From contig JBKOWY010000030.1 of the NCBI GenBank assembly GCA_046724655.1, positions 1 to 7,337 of the forward strand: 7,337 bases of DNA, written 5' to 3'. Source of the stretch: JALZAA01 sp046724655 (lineage in GTDB: Bacteria; Actinomycetota; Acidimicrobiia; IMCC26256; JACDBD01). The position numbers and the translations under genes are program-made. The notes below the pieces were generated by a model that did not search any database, had not been told where the DNA came from, and worked only from the letters and a program-made list of their open reading frames with translations. Shown here in pieces: positions 1 through 5,454 of the stretch. Numbering within the stretch: position 1 is the first letter of the stretch; the number at the start of each line of letters is the position of its first letter.

Positions 1-9
1 AAGATTCCC

Positions 10-447
10 TCATGAATCGATGAGGAGCGTGACGGGGCCGTCGTTGACGAGCTCGACTTGCATGCGGGCTGCAAATTTGCCGGTGGCGACGTGCGCGCCG
101 AGGTCGCGGAGGGACTCCGCAAACGCCTCCACCAGGCCTTCGGCCTGGTCCGGCGGGGCGGCCGCCGCCCACGACGGGCGCCGTCCCCGCCGGGTGTCGC
201 CGTACAGCGTGAACTGGCTCACGACCAGAGCGTGGCCGCCGACCGCGCTCAGTGGCAGGTTCATGACTCCGCCGGCGTCGTCGAACACGCGGAGGTGCCA
301 GACCTTCTCGGCGAGCTTGCGGGCCGCCGCTTCGGTGTCGTCGTGCGTCACGGCGGCGAGCACACACAGGCCGGTGCCGATCTCGCCGACCACCTCACCT
401 TCGACGCGCACACGCGCCTCGGTCACCCGCTGGACCAACGCCCGCAC
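10..447 (-). CDS. dtd: D-aminoacyl-tRNA deacylase (DTD)
   Basis: This cytoplasmic enzyme hydrolyses the ester bond of D-amino acids (and glycine on tRNA-Ala) wrongly attached to tRNA, so it works in translation proofreading. The 145-residue product is the usual length for the family. It begins with the typical MRALVQRVTEARVRV strand. The two active-site signatures are present: SQFTL at residues 77-81 (conserved Thr80) and the C-terminal NDGPVT at 135-140, which carries the Gly-cisPro pair (Gly137-Pro138) that rejects L-amino acids. The start is a GTG; an in-frame TGA lies three codons upstream, so no earlier start is possible. It begins 13 nt after the preceding small gene stops and has only a weak SD, so it probably depends on the upstream operon for translation. 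It is the last gene of the minus-strand cluster visible here; only 9 nt of downstream sequence are in the window. Confidence 0.96.
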   Translation of the reverse strand: MRALVQRVTEARVRVEGEVVGEIGTGLCVLAAVTHDDTEAAARKLAEKVWHLRVFDDAGGVMNLPLSAVGGHALVVSQFTLYGDTRRGRRPSWAAAAPPDQAEGLVEAFAESLRDLGAHVATGKFAARMQVELVNDGPVTLLIDS

Positions 448-460
448 ACCCGGTCACCCG

Positions 461-709
461 TCAGCTCGCCTTGAGCTTCTCGTACTCCTCGAGCGCGCGC
501 CGGTGTCCGTTTGCGCCGGACCCTACGATGCCGCCGTCGCGCACCTCTTTGACGACCTTCTCGAGGTCCTCGAGCCGCTCGTACAGGTCGTCCTCCGGAC
601 CGGCCGAGATCACGCGGTCGAACGCGGTATGGATCTTGTCGAACTTACGCCGTACTTGCCCGTACTCATCGTCGAGCTTCTTCTTCGCTTCACCCAGCGT
701 CTCCGCCAT
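461..709 (-). CDS. Small charged helical protein, unknown function
   Basis: I do not recognise this 82-residue protein. It is very rich in Glu, Asp, Lys and Arg, and reads as two long amphipathic helices (about residues 3-35 and 41-57, with LYERLEDLEKVVKEVRD in the second). A short SAGPED turn separates them. A glycine-rich linker (GGIVGSGANG, 59-68) and a last short helix ending in EYEKLKAS follow. There is no signal peptide, membrane segment, cysteine or metal-binding motif. The ATG overlaps the aldolase stop codon by one base (TGATG), a common coupling arrangement that strongly supports both the start and a real gene; a GGAG lies about 11 nt upstream. The reading frame continues open far upstream, but there it is only antiframe to aldolase. 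Its role could be as a partner or regulator of a neighbour; that is a guess from position only. Confidence 0.8.
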   Translation of the reverse strand: MAETLGEAKKKLDDEYGQVRRKFDKIHTAFDRVISAGPEDDLYERLEDLEKVVKEVRDGGIVGSGANGHRRALEEYEKLKAS

Positions 710-1731
710 CAGGCCGCGCGCTCCATATCGGGCGAGTACTTCCCGAAGCGGGCCAGGCTGTTCATCTTCGCCCGGTGGTAGTAGGCGCGCTGGGCGGCTT
801 CGCGGTTGGCGTCGTCGCCCTTCCAGGCCTTCAGCGCCGCCTGTTGGAGGGCACGGCCGTACGAGAAGCTCAGCTCCCACGGGTGCGGCCCGATGCGGTT
901 CATCGCGTTGAGGCGTGACGTCGCCTCCTCGTCGGACTGCCCCCCTGACAGGAACACGATGCCGGGCACGGCGGCGGGAACGACCCTGCGGAAGCAGCGG
1001 ACGGTCGCGTCCGCGATCTCCTCGTCGGAGACCTGCTTGGGCGAGTCGTAACCGGTCAGCACCATGTTCGGCTTCAGCAGCATCCCCTCGTAGGCGATCC
1101 GCTGGTCGTACAAGGAACGGAAAACCCCCTCGAGGACGGCCGACGTCACGTCGAACGACCGCTCGATCGTGTGCGTGCCGTCCATCAGCACCTCGGGCTC
1201 GACGATGGGAACGATGCTCGCCTCCTGGCACAGCGCGGCGTAGCGCGCCAGCGCGTCGGCATTCACGTCGATCGTGTACTGCGACGGGAGCGTGTCCGTG
1301 ATCGTGTACGTGGCGCGCCACTTGGCGAACCGAGCCCCGAGCTCCTTGTACTCGGCTAGGCGCTCACGCAGCCCGTCGAGGCCCTCGGTGACCGTCTCGC
1401 CCTGGTCCGCGAGCGCGAGCGGCTTGGCGCCTTTGTCCACCTTGATGCCGGGGATGATGCCCTTGCCCGCGAGCACCTTGGGGAACGGGACGCCGTCGCT
1501 CGTCGACTGGCGGATCGTCTCGTCGAACATGATCACGCCGCTGATGAACTCCTCGACGCCCTCGGTGGTGAAGAGCATGTCGCGGTACGCGCGGCGGGTC
1601 TCCCCGGTCGATTCGACGCCGATCTTGTCGAAGCGCTTCTTGATCGTGCCTGTGCTCTCGTCGGCGGCGAGGATTCCCTTGCCGGGAGCGACGATGGCGC
1701 GGGCGGTGCTGGCGAGCTCGGCGAGGTCCAT
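709..1731 (-). CDS. Class I fructose-bisphosphate aldolase
   Basis: This enzyme cleaves fructose 1,6-bisphosphate to dihydroxyacetone phosphate and glyceraldehyde 3-phosphate in glycolysis, and runs in reverse in gluconeogenesis. It uses a Schiff-base lysine rather than zinc. The 340 residues match the animal/plant-type glycolytic class I family along their whole length. GKGILAADES (18-26) carries Asp24, FAKWR (135-139) carries Lys137, VEPE (177-180) carries Glu178, LLKPNMV (218-224) carries the Schiff-base Lys220, and LSGGQS (261-266) lies in the phosphate site. These line up with rabbit Asp33, Lys146, Glu187 and Lys229 at a constant offset of nine. It is shorter than the roughly 363-residue animal enzyme and lacks the C-terminal Tyr tail. 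I chose ATG 1731, which has GGGAG eight bases upstream, inside the last codons of guaA. A GTG at 1746 would add five residues and overlap guaA. Confidence 0.96.
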   Translation of the reverse strand: MDLAELASTARAIVAPGKGILAADESTGTIKKRFDKIGVESTGETRRAYRDMLFTTEGVEEFISGVIMFDETIRQSTSDGVPFPKVLAGKGIIPGIKVDKGAKPLALADQGETVTEGLDGLRERLAEYKELGARFAKWRATYTITDTLPSQYTIDVNADALARYAALCQEASIVPIVEPEVLMDGTHTIERSFDVTSAVLEGVFRSLYDQRIAYEGMLLKPNMVLTGYDSPKQVSDEEIADATVRCFRRVVPAAVPGIVFLSGGQSDEEATSRLNAMNRIGPHPWELSFSYGRALQQAALKAWKGDDANREAAQRAYYHRAKMNSLARFGKYSPDMERAA

Positions 1732-1736
1732 GGTGT

Positions 1737-3326
1737 CTACTCCCACTCGATGGTGCCGGGTGGCTTGCTCGTGATGTCGTAGGCGACCCGGTTGACCCCG
1801 GGCACCTCGTTGATGATCCGCGACGAGATCCGCTCGAGGACCTCAGGCGGGAGGCGGGCCCAGTCGGCCGTCATGGCGTCGTCGGACGTCACCGCCCGCA
1901 CCACGATCGGGTACTCGTAGGTCCGGCCGTCGCCCATCACCCCTACCGTACGCACGACCGGCAGCACGGCAAAGCTCTGCCAGATCCGCCGGTACAGGCC
2001 TGCCCGTCTGATCTCCTCGAGGACGATCGAGTCGGCCCGGCGCAGGATGTCGAGCCGCTCGGGGGTGATCGTGCCGGCCACGCGCACGGCGAGGCCGGGG
2101 CCGGGGAAGGGTTGGCGCCACACGATCTCCTCGGGAAGGCCGAGCTCCTCCCCGATTCGGCGCACCTCGTCCTTGAACAGGTTGCGCAACGGCTCGACGA
2201 GCTCGAGCTCCATGTCGTCGGGAAGCCCGCCGACGTTGTGGTGCGATTTGATGATCGCCTGCTCCGAGCCCTCGGCTGCGCCGCCCGACTCGACGATGTC
2301 CGGGTAGAGCGTGCCCTGCACGAGGAATCGGGCATCCTCGACGTCGCGCGCCACTTCCTCGAAGACGCGAATGAACGTCTCGCCGATGACCTTGCGCTTG
2401 CGCTCGGGATCGGCCACGTCGTCGAGGGCGGCGAGGAAACGGTCGGCCGCCTTTACGTGGACGAGGTCGATGTGGAACTGGCCGCGGAAGGTCTCCTCGA
2501 CCTGCTCGGCCTCGCCTTGTCGCATGAGGCCCGTGTCGACGAACACGCACGTCAGCTGGTCGCCGACCGCCTTGTGCACGAGCGCGGCGGCGACCGCCGA
2601 GTCGACACCACCAGACAGGCCGCACAGCACTCGCTCGCGGCCCACTTGGGCGCGTATCTCGGCGACGGCCTGCTCGATGATCGACGTGTTGGTCCACGAC
2701 GGGTGACACTCGCACACGTCGTACAGGAACGACTTGAGGACTTCTTGTCCGCGCTCGGTGTGCGCGACCTCGGGGTGGAACTGCACCCCGTACACGGCGC
2801 GGTCGCGGTCCTCGAGCGCTGCTACCGGCGCACCGGAAGTCGTGGCGGTGACGCGGAAGCCCGGTGGCGCGCTCGCCATGGCGTCGCCGTGGCTCATCCA
2901 CACGACCTGCTCGTCGGACAGCTCGTTGAACAGCATCGAGGTCGTCTCCGTCAGGCGCAACGGCGTTCCGCCGTACTCCCCGCCACCGGTACGTCCGACC
3001 TCGCCGCCGAGCTGCTGGGCAATGAGCTGGGCGCCGTAGCAGATGCCCAGCACGGGGACGTCGGCGTCGTACAGGGCGGGGTCGATCGAGGGGGCATCCT
3101 CGACGTGGACCGACGCCGGACCGCCGGAGAGGATGATCCCCTTGGGTCGCCGGGCCAGCATCTCCTCCAGCGGCATCGTGCGCGGCACGATCTCGGAGTA
3201 GACGTGCGCCTCGCGCACCCGCCGTGCGATCAACTGCGCGTACTGCGCCCCGAAGTCGACGACCAGGACGCGCTCGCTCGGCGCCGGGACACCGCTGGGC
3301 GCCCTACGAGACGCGCTCGCCGTCAT
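1737..3326 (-). CDS. guaA: GMP synthase (glutamine-hydrolysing)
   Basis: GuaA converts XMP to GMP using ATP and the amide nitrogen of glutamine, the last step of guanine nucleotide synthesis. The 529 residues show both domains. The N-terminal class I glutamine amidotransferase (about 20-205) has VVDFGAQY, the nucleophile Cys96 in GICYGAQ, and His184/Glu186 in QFHPE. The ATP pyrophosphatase domain (about 213-405) has the PP-loop SGGVDS at 238-243, YPDIVES at 341-347 and KSHHNVGG at 360-367. The dimerisation domain contains PFPGPGLAVR (406-415) and ends in the family's invariant KPPGTIEWE. The ATG at 3326 gives an N-terminus about 10 residues longer than many homologues. The frame stays open upstream over guaB3, but that is shadow sequence. 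The gene sits 46 nt after guaB3, across a strong hairpin and a mini-ORF described separately. There is no good exposed SD, so initiation is probably coupled to upstream translation. Confidence 0.98.
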   Translation of the reverse strand: MTASASRRAPSGVPAPSERVLVVDFGAQYAQLIARRVREAHVYSEIVPRTMPLEEMLARRPKGIILSGGPASVHVEDAPSIDPALYDADVPVLGICYGAQLIAQQLGGEVGRTGGGEYGGTPLRLTETTSMLFNELSDEQVVWMSHGDAMASAPPGFRVTATTSGAPVAALEDRDRAVYGVQFHPEVAHTERGQEVLKSFLYDVCECHPSWTNTSIIEQAVAEIRAQVGRERVLCGLSGGVDSAVAAALVHKAVGDQLTCVFVDTGLMRQGEAEQVEETFRGQFHIDLVHVKAADRFLAALDDVADPERKRKVIGETFIRVFEEVARDVEDARFLVQGTLYPDIVESGGAAEGSEQAIIKSHHNVGGLPDDMELELVEPLRNLFKDEVRRIGEELGLPEEIVWRQPFPGPGLAVRVAGTITPERLDILRRADSIVLEEIRRAGLYRRIWQSFAVLPVVRTVGVMGDGRTYEYPIVVRAVTSDDAMTADWARLPPEVLERISSRIINEVPGVNRVAYDITSKPPGTIEWE

Positions 3327-3373
3327 CTCATGATGCGTACCTCGAGCCCGCTGAGCGAACGTGAGGTACGCAT
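3323..3373 (-). other. Possible 16-codon coupling mini-ORF between guaB3 and guaA
   Basis: An ATG overlaps the guaB3 stop codon (TGATG on the minus strand). It opens a 16-codon frame, MRTSRSLSGLEVRIMR, whose TGA stop overlaps the guaA start as ATGA. A ribosome ending guaB3 could reinitiate here, translate through the hairpin and stop exactly on the guaA ATG. Both overlaps are seen directly; that the frame is translated is inference. There is no independent SD beyond the end of guaB3, and the peptide resembles nothing I know. A frame this short can arise by chance. Confidence 0.3.
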
Positions 3374-3375
3374 CA
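3331..3375 (-). promoter_or_regulatory. Intercistronic hairpin covering the guaA ribosome-binding region
   Basis: This is a perfect 13-bp inverted repeat. On the minus strand, TGATGCGTACCTC at 3375-3363 pairs with GAGGTACGCATCA at 3343-3331, leaving a 19-nt loop. The first arm begins with the TGA stop of guaB3, and the second ends 4 nt before the guaA ATG. The only SD-like element upstream of guaA, GAGG at 3343-3340, lies inside the second arm and pairs with CCTC. No T-run follows, so it is not a classical intrinsic terminator. Likely roles are translational coupling (guaA opened by ribosomes finishing guaB3), mRNA stability, or binding of a protein to the DNA palindrome. The structure is visible; the function is inferred. 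Confidence 0.65.
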
Positions 3376-4533
3376 GTGGCCCATGCCGACGCCCTGGCTG
3401 CGCTGGAGGCTCTTGCCCTCGGTCTGCAACGCGGGAGCCACCATGACCTCGGCCTTCTGGAACTCCTTGACCGATTCGTAGCCGGTGGTGGCCATCGACG
3501 TGCGCAGGGCGCCGAAGAGATTGAGCGTGCCGTCGTTCTCGTGGGCGGGGCCGATGAGGATCTCGTCGAGCGTGCCCCGCTGACCGGCGTGGACACGCGT
3601 CCCGCGGGGCAGTTCGGGGTGGAACGTCGACATGCCCCAGTTGAAGCCGCGCCCGGGGGCCTCGTACGCGCCGGCGAGCGTCGTGCCGAGCATGACCGCG
3701 TCAGCGCCGCAGGCGATGGCCTTGGCGATGTCGCCGCCGGTGCGCATGCCACCGTCCGCGATGACGTGCACGTACACCCCGGTCTCGTCGAGGTGGCGAA
3801 TACGTGCGCCGGCTGCGTCGGCGATGGCCGTCGCCTGTGGGACGCCGACGCCGAGCACGCCGCGCGTTGTGCACTGATGACCGGGGCCGACGCCGACGAG
3901 GATGCCCACTGCGCCCGTGCGCATCAGGTGCAGCGCGGTCGAGTACGACGCGCACCCGCCGACAATGACGGGAAGCTCGAACTCGCGGATGAACTTCTTG
4001 AGGTTCAGTGGCTCGGTTGTCTTCGAGACGTGCTCGGCGGACACGACCGTGCCCTGGATCACGAGCACGTCGAGCTCGGCGTCGACCACGAGCTTGGCGT
4101 ACCGCTCGACGCGCTGCGGTGTGAGCGATGCGCACGCAACGACGCCGGCCGACTTGATCTCCTGGATGCGGGCGCCGATGAGCTCCAGCTTGATCGGCTC
4201 GGCGTAGATCTCCTGGAGCCGGCGGGTCGCCTTCTCGGACTCGAGCCCGGCGATCTCCTCGAACAACGGGTCGGGGTCCTCGTAGCGCGTCCAGAGACCT
4301 TCGAGGTTCAGGCAACCCAGGCCGCCGAGCTCACCGATCCGGATGGCGGTGCCCGGTGACGTGGCGCCGTCCATCGCCGCCGCCACCGCCGGCAGCTCGA
4401 AGTGGAAGGCGTCGAGATCCCAGGAGATGTCGATGTCCTCGGGATCGCGGGTGCGCCGGCTGGGGACGATGGCGATGTCGTCGAACCCGTAGGCCCGCCG
4501 CCCCGACTTGCCGATCCCGATCTCGACCTCCAC
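3373..4533 (-). CDS. guaB3: GuaB3-type IMP dehydrogenase-related protein
   Basis: This is a 386-residue TIM-barrel protein of the IMP dehydrogenase/GMP reductase superfamily, in the GuaB3 branch found in actinobacteria and cyanobacteria. The opening VEIGIGKSGRRAYGFDDIA and SRRTRDPEDID are typical of that branch, and the two CBS domains of classical IMPDH are absent. The catalytic loop GVGPGHQCTTRG (214-225) contains the nucleophile Cys221. The IMP phosphate-binding segment IADGGMRTGGDIAKA (258-272) contains Asp260, followed by GADAVMLG (276-283). The C-terminus has GALRTSMATTGY and KEFQKAEV. The likely reaction is NAD-dependent oxidation of IMP to XMP, feeding GuaA directly downstream; some members have been assigned this activity, but in many actinobacteria the protein coexists with a classical GuaB and its role is unclear. 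The start is a GTG preceded by a perfect AGGAGG four bases away. The stop overlaps the hairpin and mini-ORF leading into guaA. Confidence 0.93.
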   Translation of the reverse strand: MEVEIGIGKSGRRAYGFDDIAIVPSRRTRDPEDIDISWDLDAFHFELPAVAAAMDGATSPGTAIRIGELGGLGCLNLEGLWTRYEDPDPLFEEIAGLESEKATRRLQEIYAEPIKLELIGARIQEIKSAGVVACASLTPQRVERYAKLVVDAELDVLVIQGTVVSAEHVSKTTEPLNLKKFIREFELPVIVGGCASYSTALHLMRTGAVGILVGVGPGHQCTTRGVLGVGVPQATAIADAAGARIRHLDETGVYVHVIADGGMRTGGDIAKAIACGADAVMLGTTLAGAYEAPGRGFNWGMSTFHPELPRGTRVHAGQRGTLDEILIGPAHENDGTLNLFGALRTSMATTGYESVKEFQKAEVMVAPALQTEGKSLQRSQGVGMGH

Positions 4534-4537
4534 GTGC

Positions 4538-4543
4538 CCTCCT
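4538..4543 (-). promoter_or_regulatory. Ribosome-binding site of guaB3
   Basis: The minus strand reads AGGAGG followed by GCAC and the GTG start at 4533. It is a full-consensus SD at rather short spacing and is the strongest in the operon. It fixes the GTG as the start and suggests guaB3 is translated independently of the Nudix gene 52 nt upstream. Confidence 0.75.
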
Positions 4544-4585
4544 CACGCCGCCTCGGTCGGAAAGGACGATGCTACCGCCCGCCTC

Positions 4586-5269
4586 TCAGCGATCAGAGCG
4601 ATGCCCGGTGAGGTGGGCGAGGAACGCGGTCAGGATGCGCGCGGTCGCGCCCCATACCGTCTCGCCCGGGAGCTCGAAGAACGAGATCACGCGGGTGGAC
4701 GACCCCCAGTGCTCCTCGCGGTACGTGCCGTCGGCGAGCAGCTCGGAAATCGGCACCTCGAGGATCTTCACGACCTCCCCCGGATGCGGGACGAGCTGCG
4801 GGAGTGCGTCGACGAGACCGACGTACGGCGTGATCGTGAAGCGCGACCCGACCGTGGCGAGCGTGTCGAGCTCGGCGACGACGTCGACCGCCGATCCCGG
4901 CAGGCCGATCTCCTCCTCGGTCTCGCGCAAGGCGGCATCGAGGAGGCTCTCGTCGACGCCGGGACGCACCCCTCCGCCCGGGAACGAGACCTCGCCCTGG
5001 TGGGTGGGCATGGTGTCGGGCCGCTTGGTGAGGATCACGTTCGCCTCACCGCGCTTCGATTCGAAGATCGGGACGAGCACGGCGGCGGGACGGCTGCCCG
5101 GCATCACCGCCGGCGGCGGCCGGGGGGGCGGAAGCGCGGCGCAGCGGTCGCGGACTTGAGCGAGCGAGAGACGCCGCTCGGCGATCGGCACGTCGCGCCA
5201 CGGCGCCGGGCCGCCGGCCCGGGCGGTCGGCGGGCGCGGTATGCGCTGCCGCCCGCCTTGTGCACTCAC
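4586..5269 (-). CDS. Nudix hydrolase, CoA-pyrophosphatase (NudL) type
   Basis: This protein probably cleaves the diphosphate of coenzyme A or acyl-CoA to 3',5'-ADP and phosphopantetheine, needing Mg or Mn. The 227-residue product has the family's extended motif upstream of the Nudix box, ILTKRPDTMPTHQGEVSFPGG (roughly residues 79-99, in two blocks around His90 and SFPGG). The box itself continues with DESLLDAALRETEEEIGL, where Arg115, Glu116 and Glu119/Glu120 are the metal-binding core. The downstream WGATARIL (206-213) is also characteristic. The R-S-x-x-x-R element of the family signature is degenerate here (R-P-D-T-M-P), so substrate preference is not certain. The first 55 residues or so are Pro/Arg-rich and probably flexible. 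I took GTG 5269, which has AAGGTG about 5 nt upstream; a downstream GTG at Val27 could be the true start. It is the first gene of the minus-strand cluster and diverges from the acyl-CoA synthetase, so the two genes bracketing the spacer both touch CoA metabolism. Confidence 0.88.
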   Translation of the reverse strand: MSAQGGRQRIPRPPTARAGGPAPWRDVPIAERRLSLAQVRDRCAALPPPRPPPAVMPGSRPAAVLVPIFESKRGEANVILTKRPDTMPTHQGEVSFPGGGVRPGVDESLLDAALRETEEEIGLPGSAVDVVAELDTLATVGSRFTITPYVGLVDALPQLVPHPGEVVKILEVPISELLADGTYREEHWGSSTRVISFFELPGETVWGATARILTAFLAHLTGHRSDR

Positions 5270-5301
5270 ACACCCACCTTATTGTCGCCTTCTTTGGCGC
5301 C

Positions 5302-5351
5302 GTCGCAGGCTCCGGCTCAGTACTTTCTGGTCGCGGTCGCAGGCTCCCGCT
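5302..5351 (+). repeat. Imperfect direct repeat pair
   Basis: GTCGCAGGCTCCGGCT at 5302-5317 recurs as GTCGCAGGCTCCCGCT at 5336-5351, identical at 15 of 16 positions, with starts 34 nt apart. The spacing equals that between the two hairpins just downstream. Possible readings are two half-sites for a dimeric regulator in the divergent promoter region, or a remnant of tandem duplication. Confidence 0.6.
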
Positions 5352-5353
5352 TT

Positions 5354-5385
5354 GCAACGGCAGTCGGCAAAGCCGCTGCCGTTGC
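5354..5385 (+). repeat. Bulged hairpin, copy 1 of a tandem pair
   Basis: GCAACGGCAG, a single unpaired T (5364), CGGC, loop AAA, GCCG, then CTGCCGTTGC: a 10-bp plus 4-bp stem with one bulged base and a three-base loop, all pairs Watson-Crick. No T-run follows on either strand, so it is not an intrinsic terminator. It lies about 70 nt upstream of the acyl-CoA synthetase ATG and could be part of its leader RNA or a REP-like palindrome. Confidence 0.75.
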
Positions 5386-5386
5386 G

Positions 5387-5414
5387 GGCAACGGTCGGCA
5401 GAGCCGCCGTTGCC
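5387..5414 (+). repeat. Bulged hairpin, copy 2 of a tandem pair
   Basis: GGCAACGG, a single unpaired T (5395), CGGC, loop AGA, GCCG, then CCGTTGCC: an 8-bp plus 4-bp stem. It has the same plan and nearly the same sequence as copy 1, except that three bases are missing on each side of the outer stem (CAG on the left, CTG on the right) and one loop base differs. The paired loss of CAG and CTG keeps the stem intact. It ends about 40 nt before the acyl-CoA synthetase ATG. Confidence 0.75.
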
Positions 5415-5454
5415 GCGGCGTACGCTGCGCTGCGACGGCGAGGTAGGAGAGGTT

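Larger units (their letters stand above)
5270..5454. other. Divergent intergenic spacer between Nudix and acyl-CoA synthetase genes
   Basis: This 185-nt spacer holds the 5' ends of two divergent genes and must include promoters for both, but I see no convincing -35/-10 pair on either strand. The Nudix-proximal third (5270-5330) is the most AT-rich part and is the likeliest promoter zone, with weak candidates such as TACTTT (5321-5326, plus) and ACAATA close to the Nudix start (minus). The middle holds an imperfect direct repeat and two tandem hairpins, listed separately. The last 40 nt include the palindromes CCGCGG and GCGTACGC and the SD AGGAG of the acyl-CoA synthetase. The plus-strand frame stays open from 5260, but its translation is Arg/Cys-rich and not family-like, so I do not treat it as coding. 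Confidence 0.7.

Noticed and set aside
8..25. Inverted repeat CCTCAT/ATGAGG spanning the dtd stop, considered as a terminator
   Set aside because: The stem is only 6 bp, is not GC-rich, and is followed on the minus strand by GAATCTT rather than a T-run; the window ends there.
710..1321. N-terminal extension of the small 82-residue gene (total 286 codons)
   Set aside because: The extension overlaps aldolase in another frame and is Arg/His-rich shadow sequence. The ATG at 709 with its TGATG overlap is the sensible start.
2112..3446. A 444-codon open frame on the plus strand opposite guaA
   Set aside because: Guaranteed-quality guaA motifs occupy the other strand over the whole stretch. The antisense product is low-complexity and Val/Asp/Arg/Leu-rich, as expected for the shadow of a GC-rich gene.
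3327..3752. 142-codon N-terminal extension of guaA
   Set aside because: It lies entirely over the guaB3 3' end and the hairpin, is Arg/Ser/Pro-rich, and is not part of any GMP synthase; the amidotransferase domain starts normally after ATG 3326.
3361..4359. A 332-codon plus-strand frame opposite guaB3
   Set aside because: It is antisense to a clearly conserved gene and shows no family motif or SD.
4569..4574. TAGCAT on the minus strand as a -10 element for guaB3
   Set aside because: It fits TANNNT, but no -35 is visible about 17 nt upstream, and a match this short is expected by chance. An internal promoter remains possible.
5354..5413. Tandem hairpins as integron attC sites
   Set aside because: The GTTRRRY/RYYYAAC core boxes are absent, and there is no integrase or cassette context.
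4508..5446. A 312-codon plus-strand frame over the Nudix gene and spacer
   Set aside because: It is antisense to the Nudix motif region, has Arg-rich composition and shows no recognisable domain.
5260..5454. 65-codon N-terminal extension of the acyl-CoA synthetase
   Set aside because: It translates the hairpins into an Arg/Cys-rich stretch unlike the family. ATG 5455 has a good SD and gives the normal N-terminus.
5270..5454. Spacer repeats as a CRISPR array
   Set aside because: There are only two copies, the repeats are separated by 2 nt rather than by unique spacers, and no cas genes are present.
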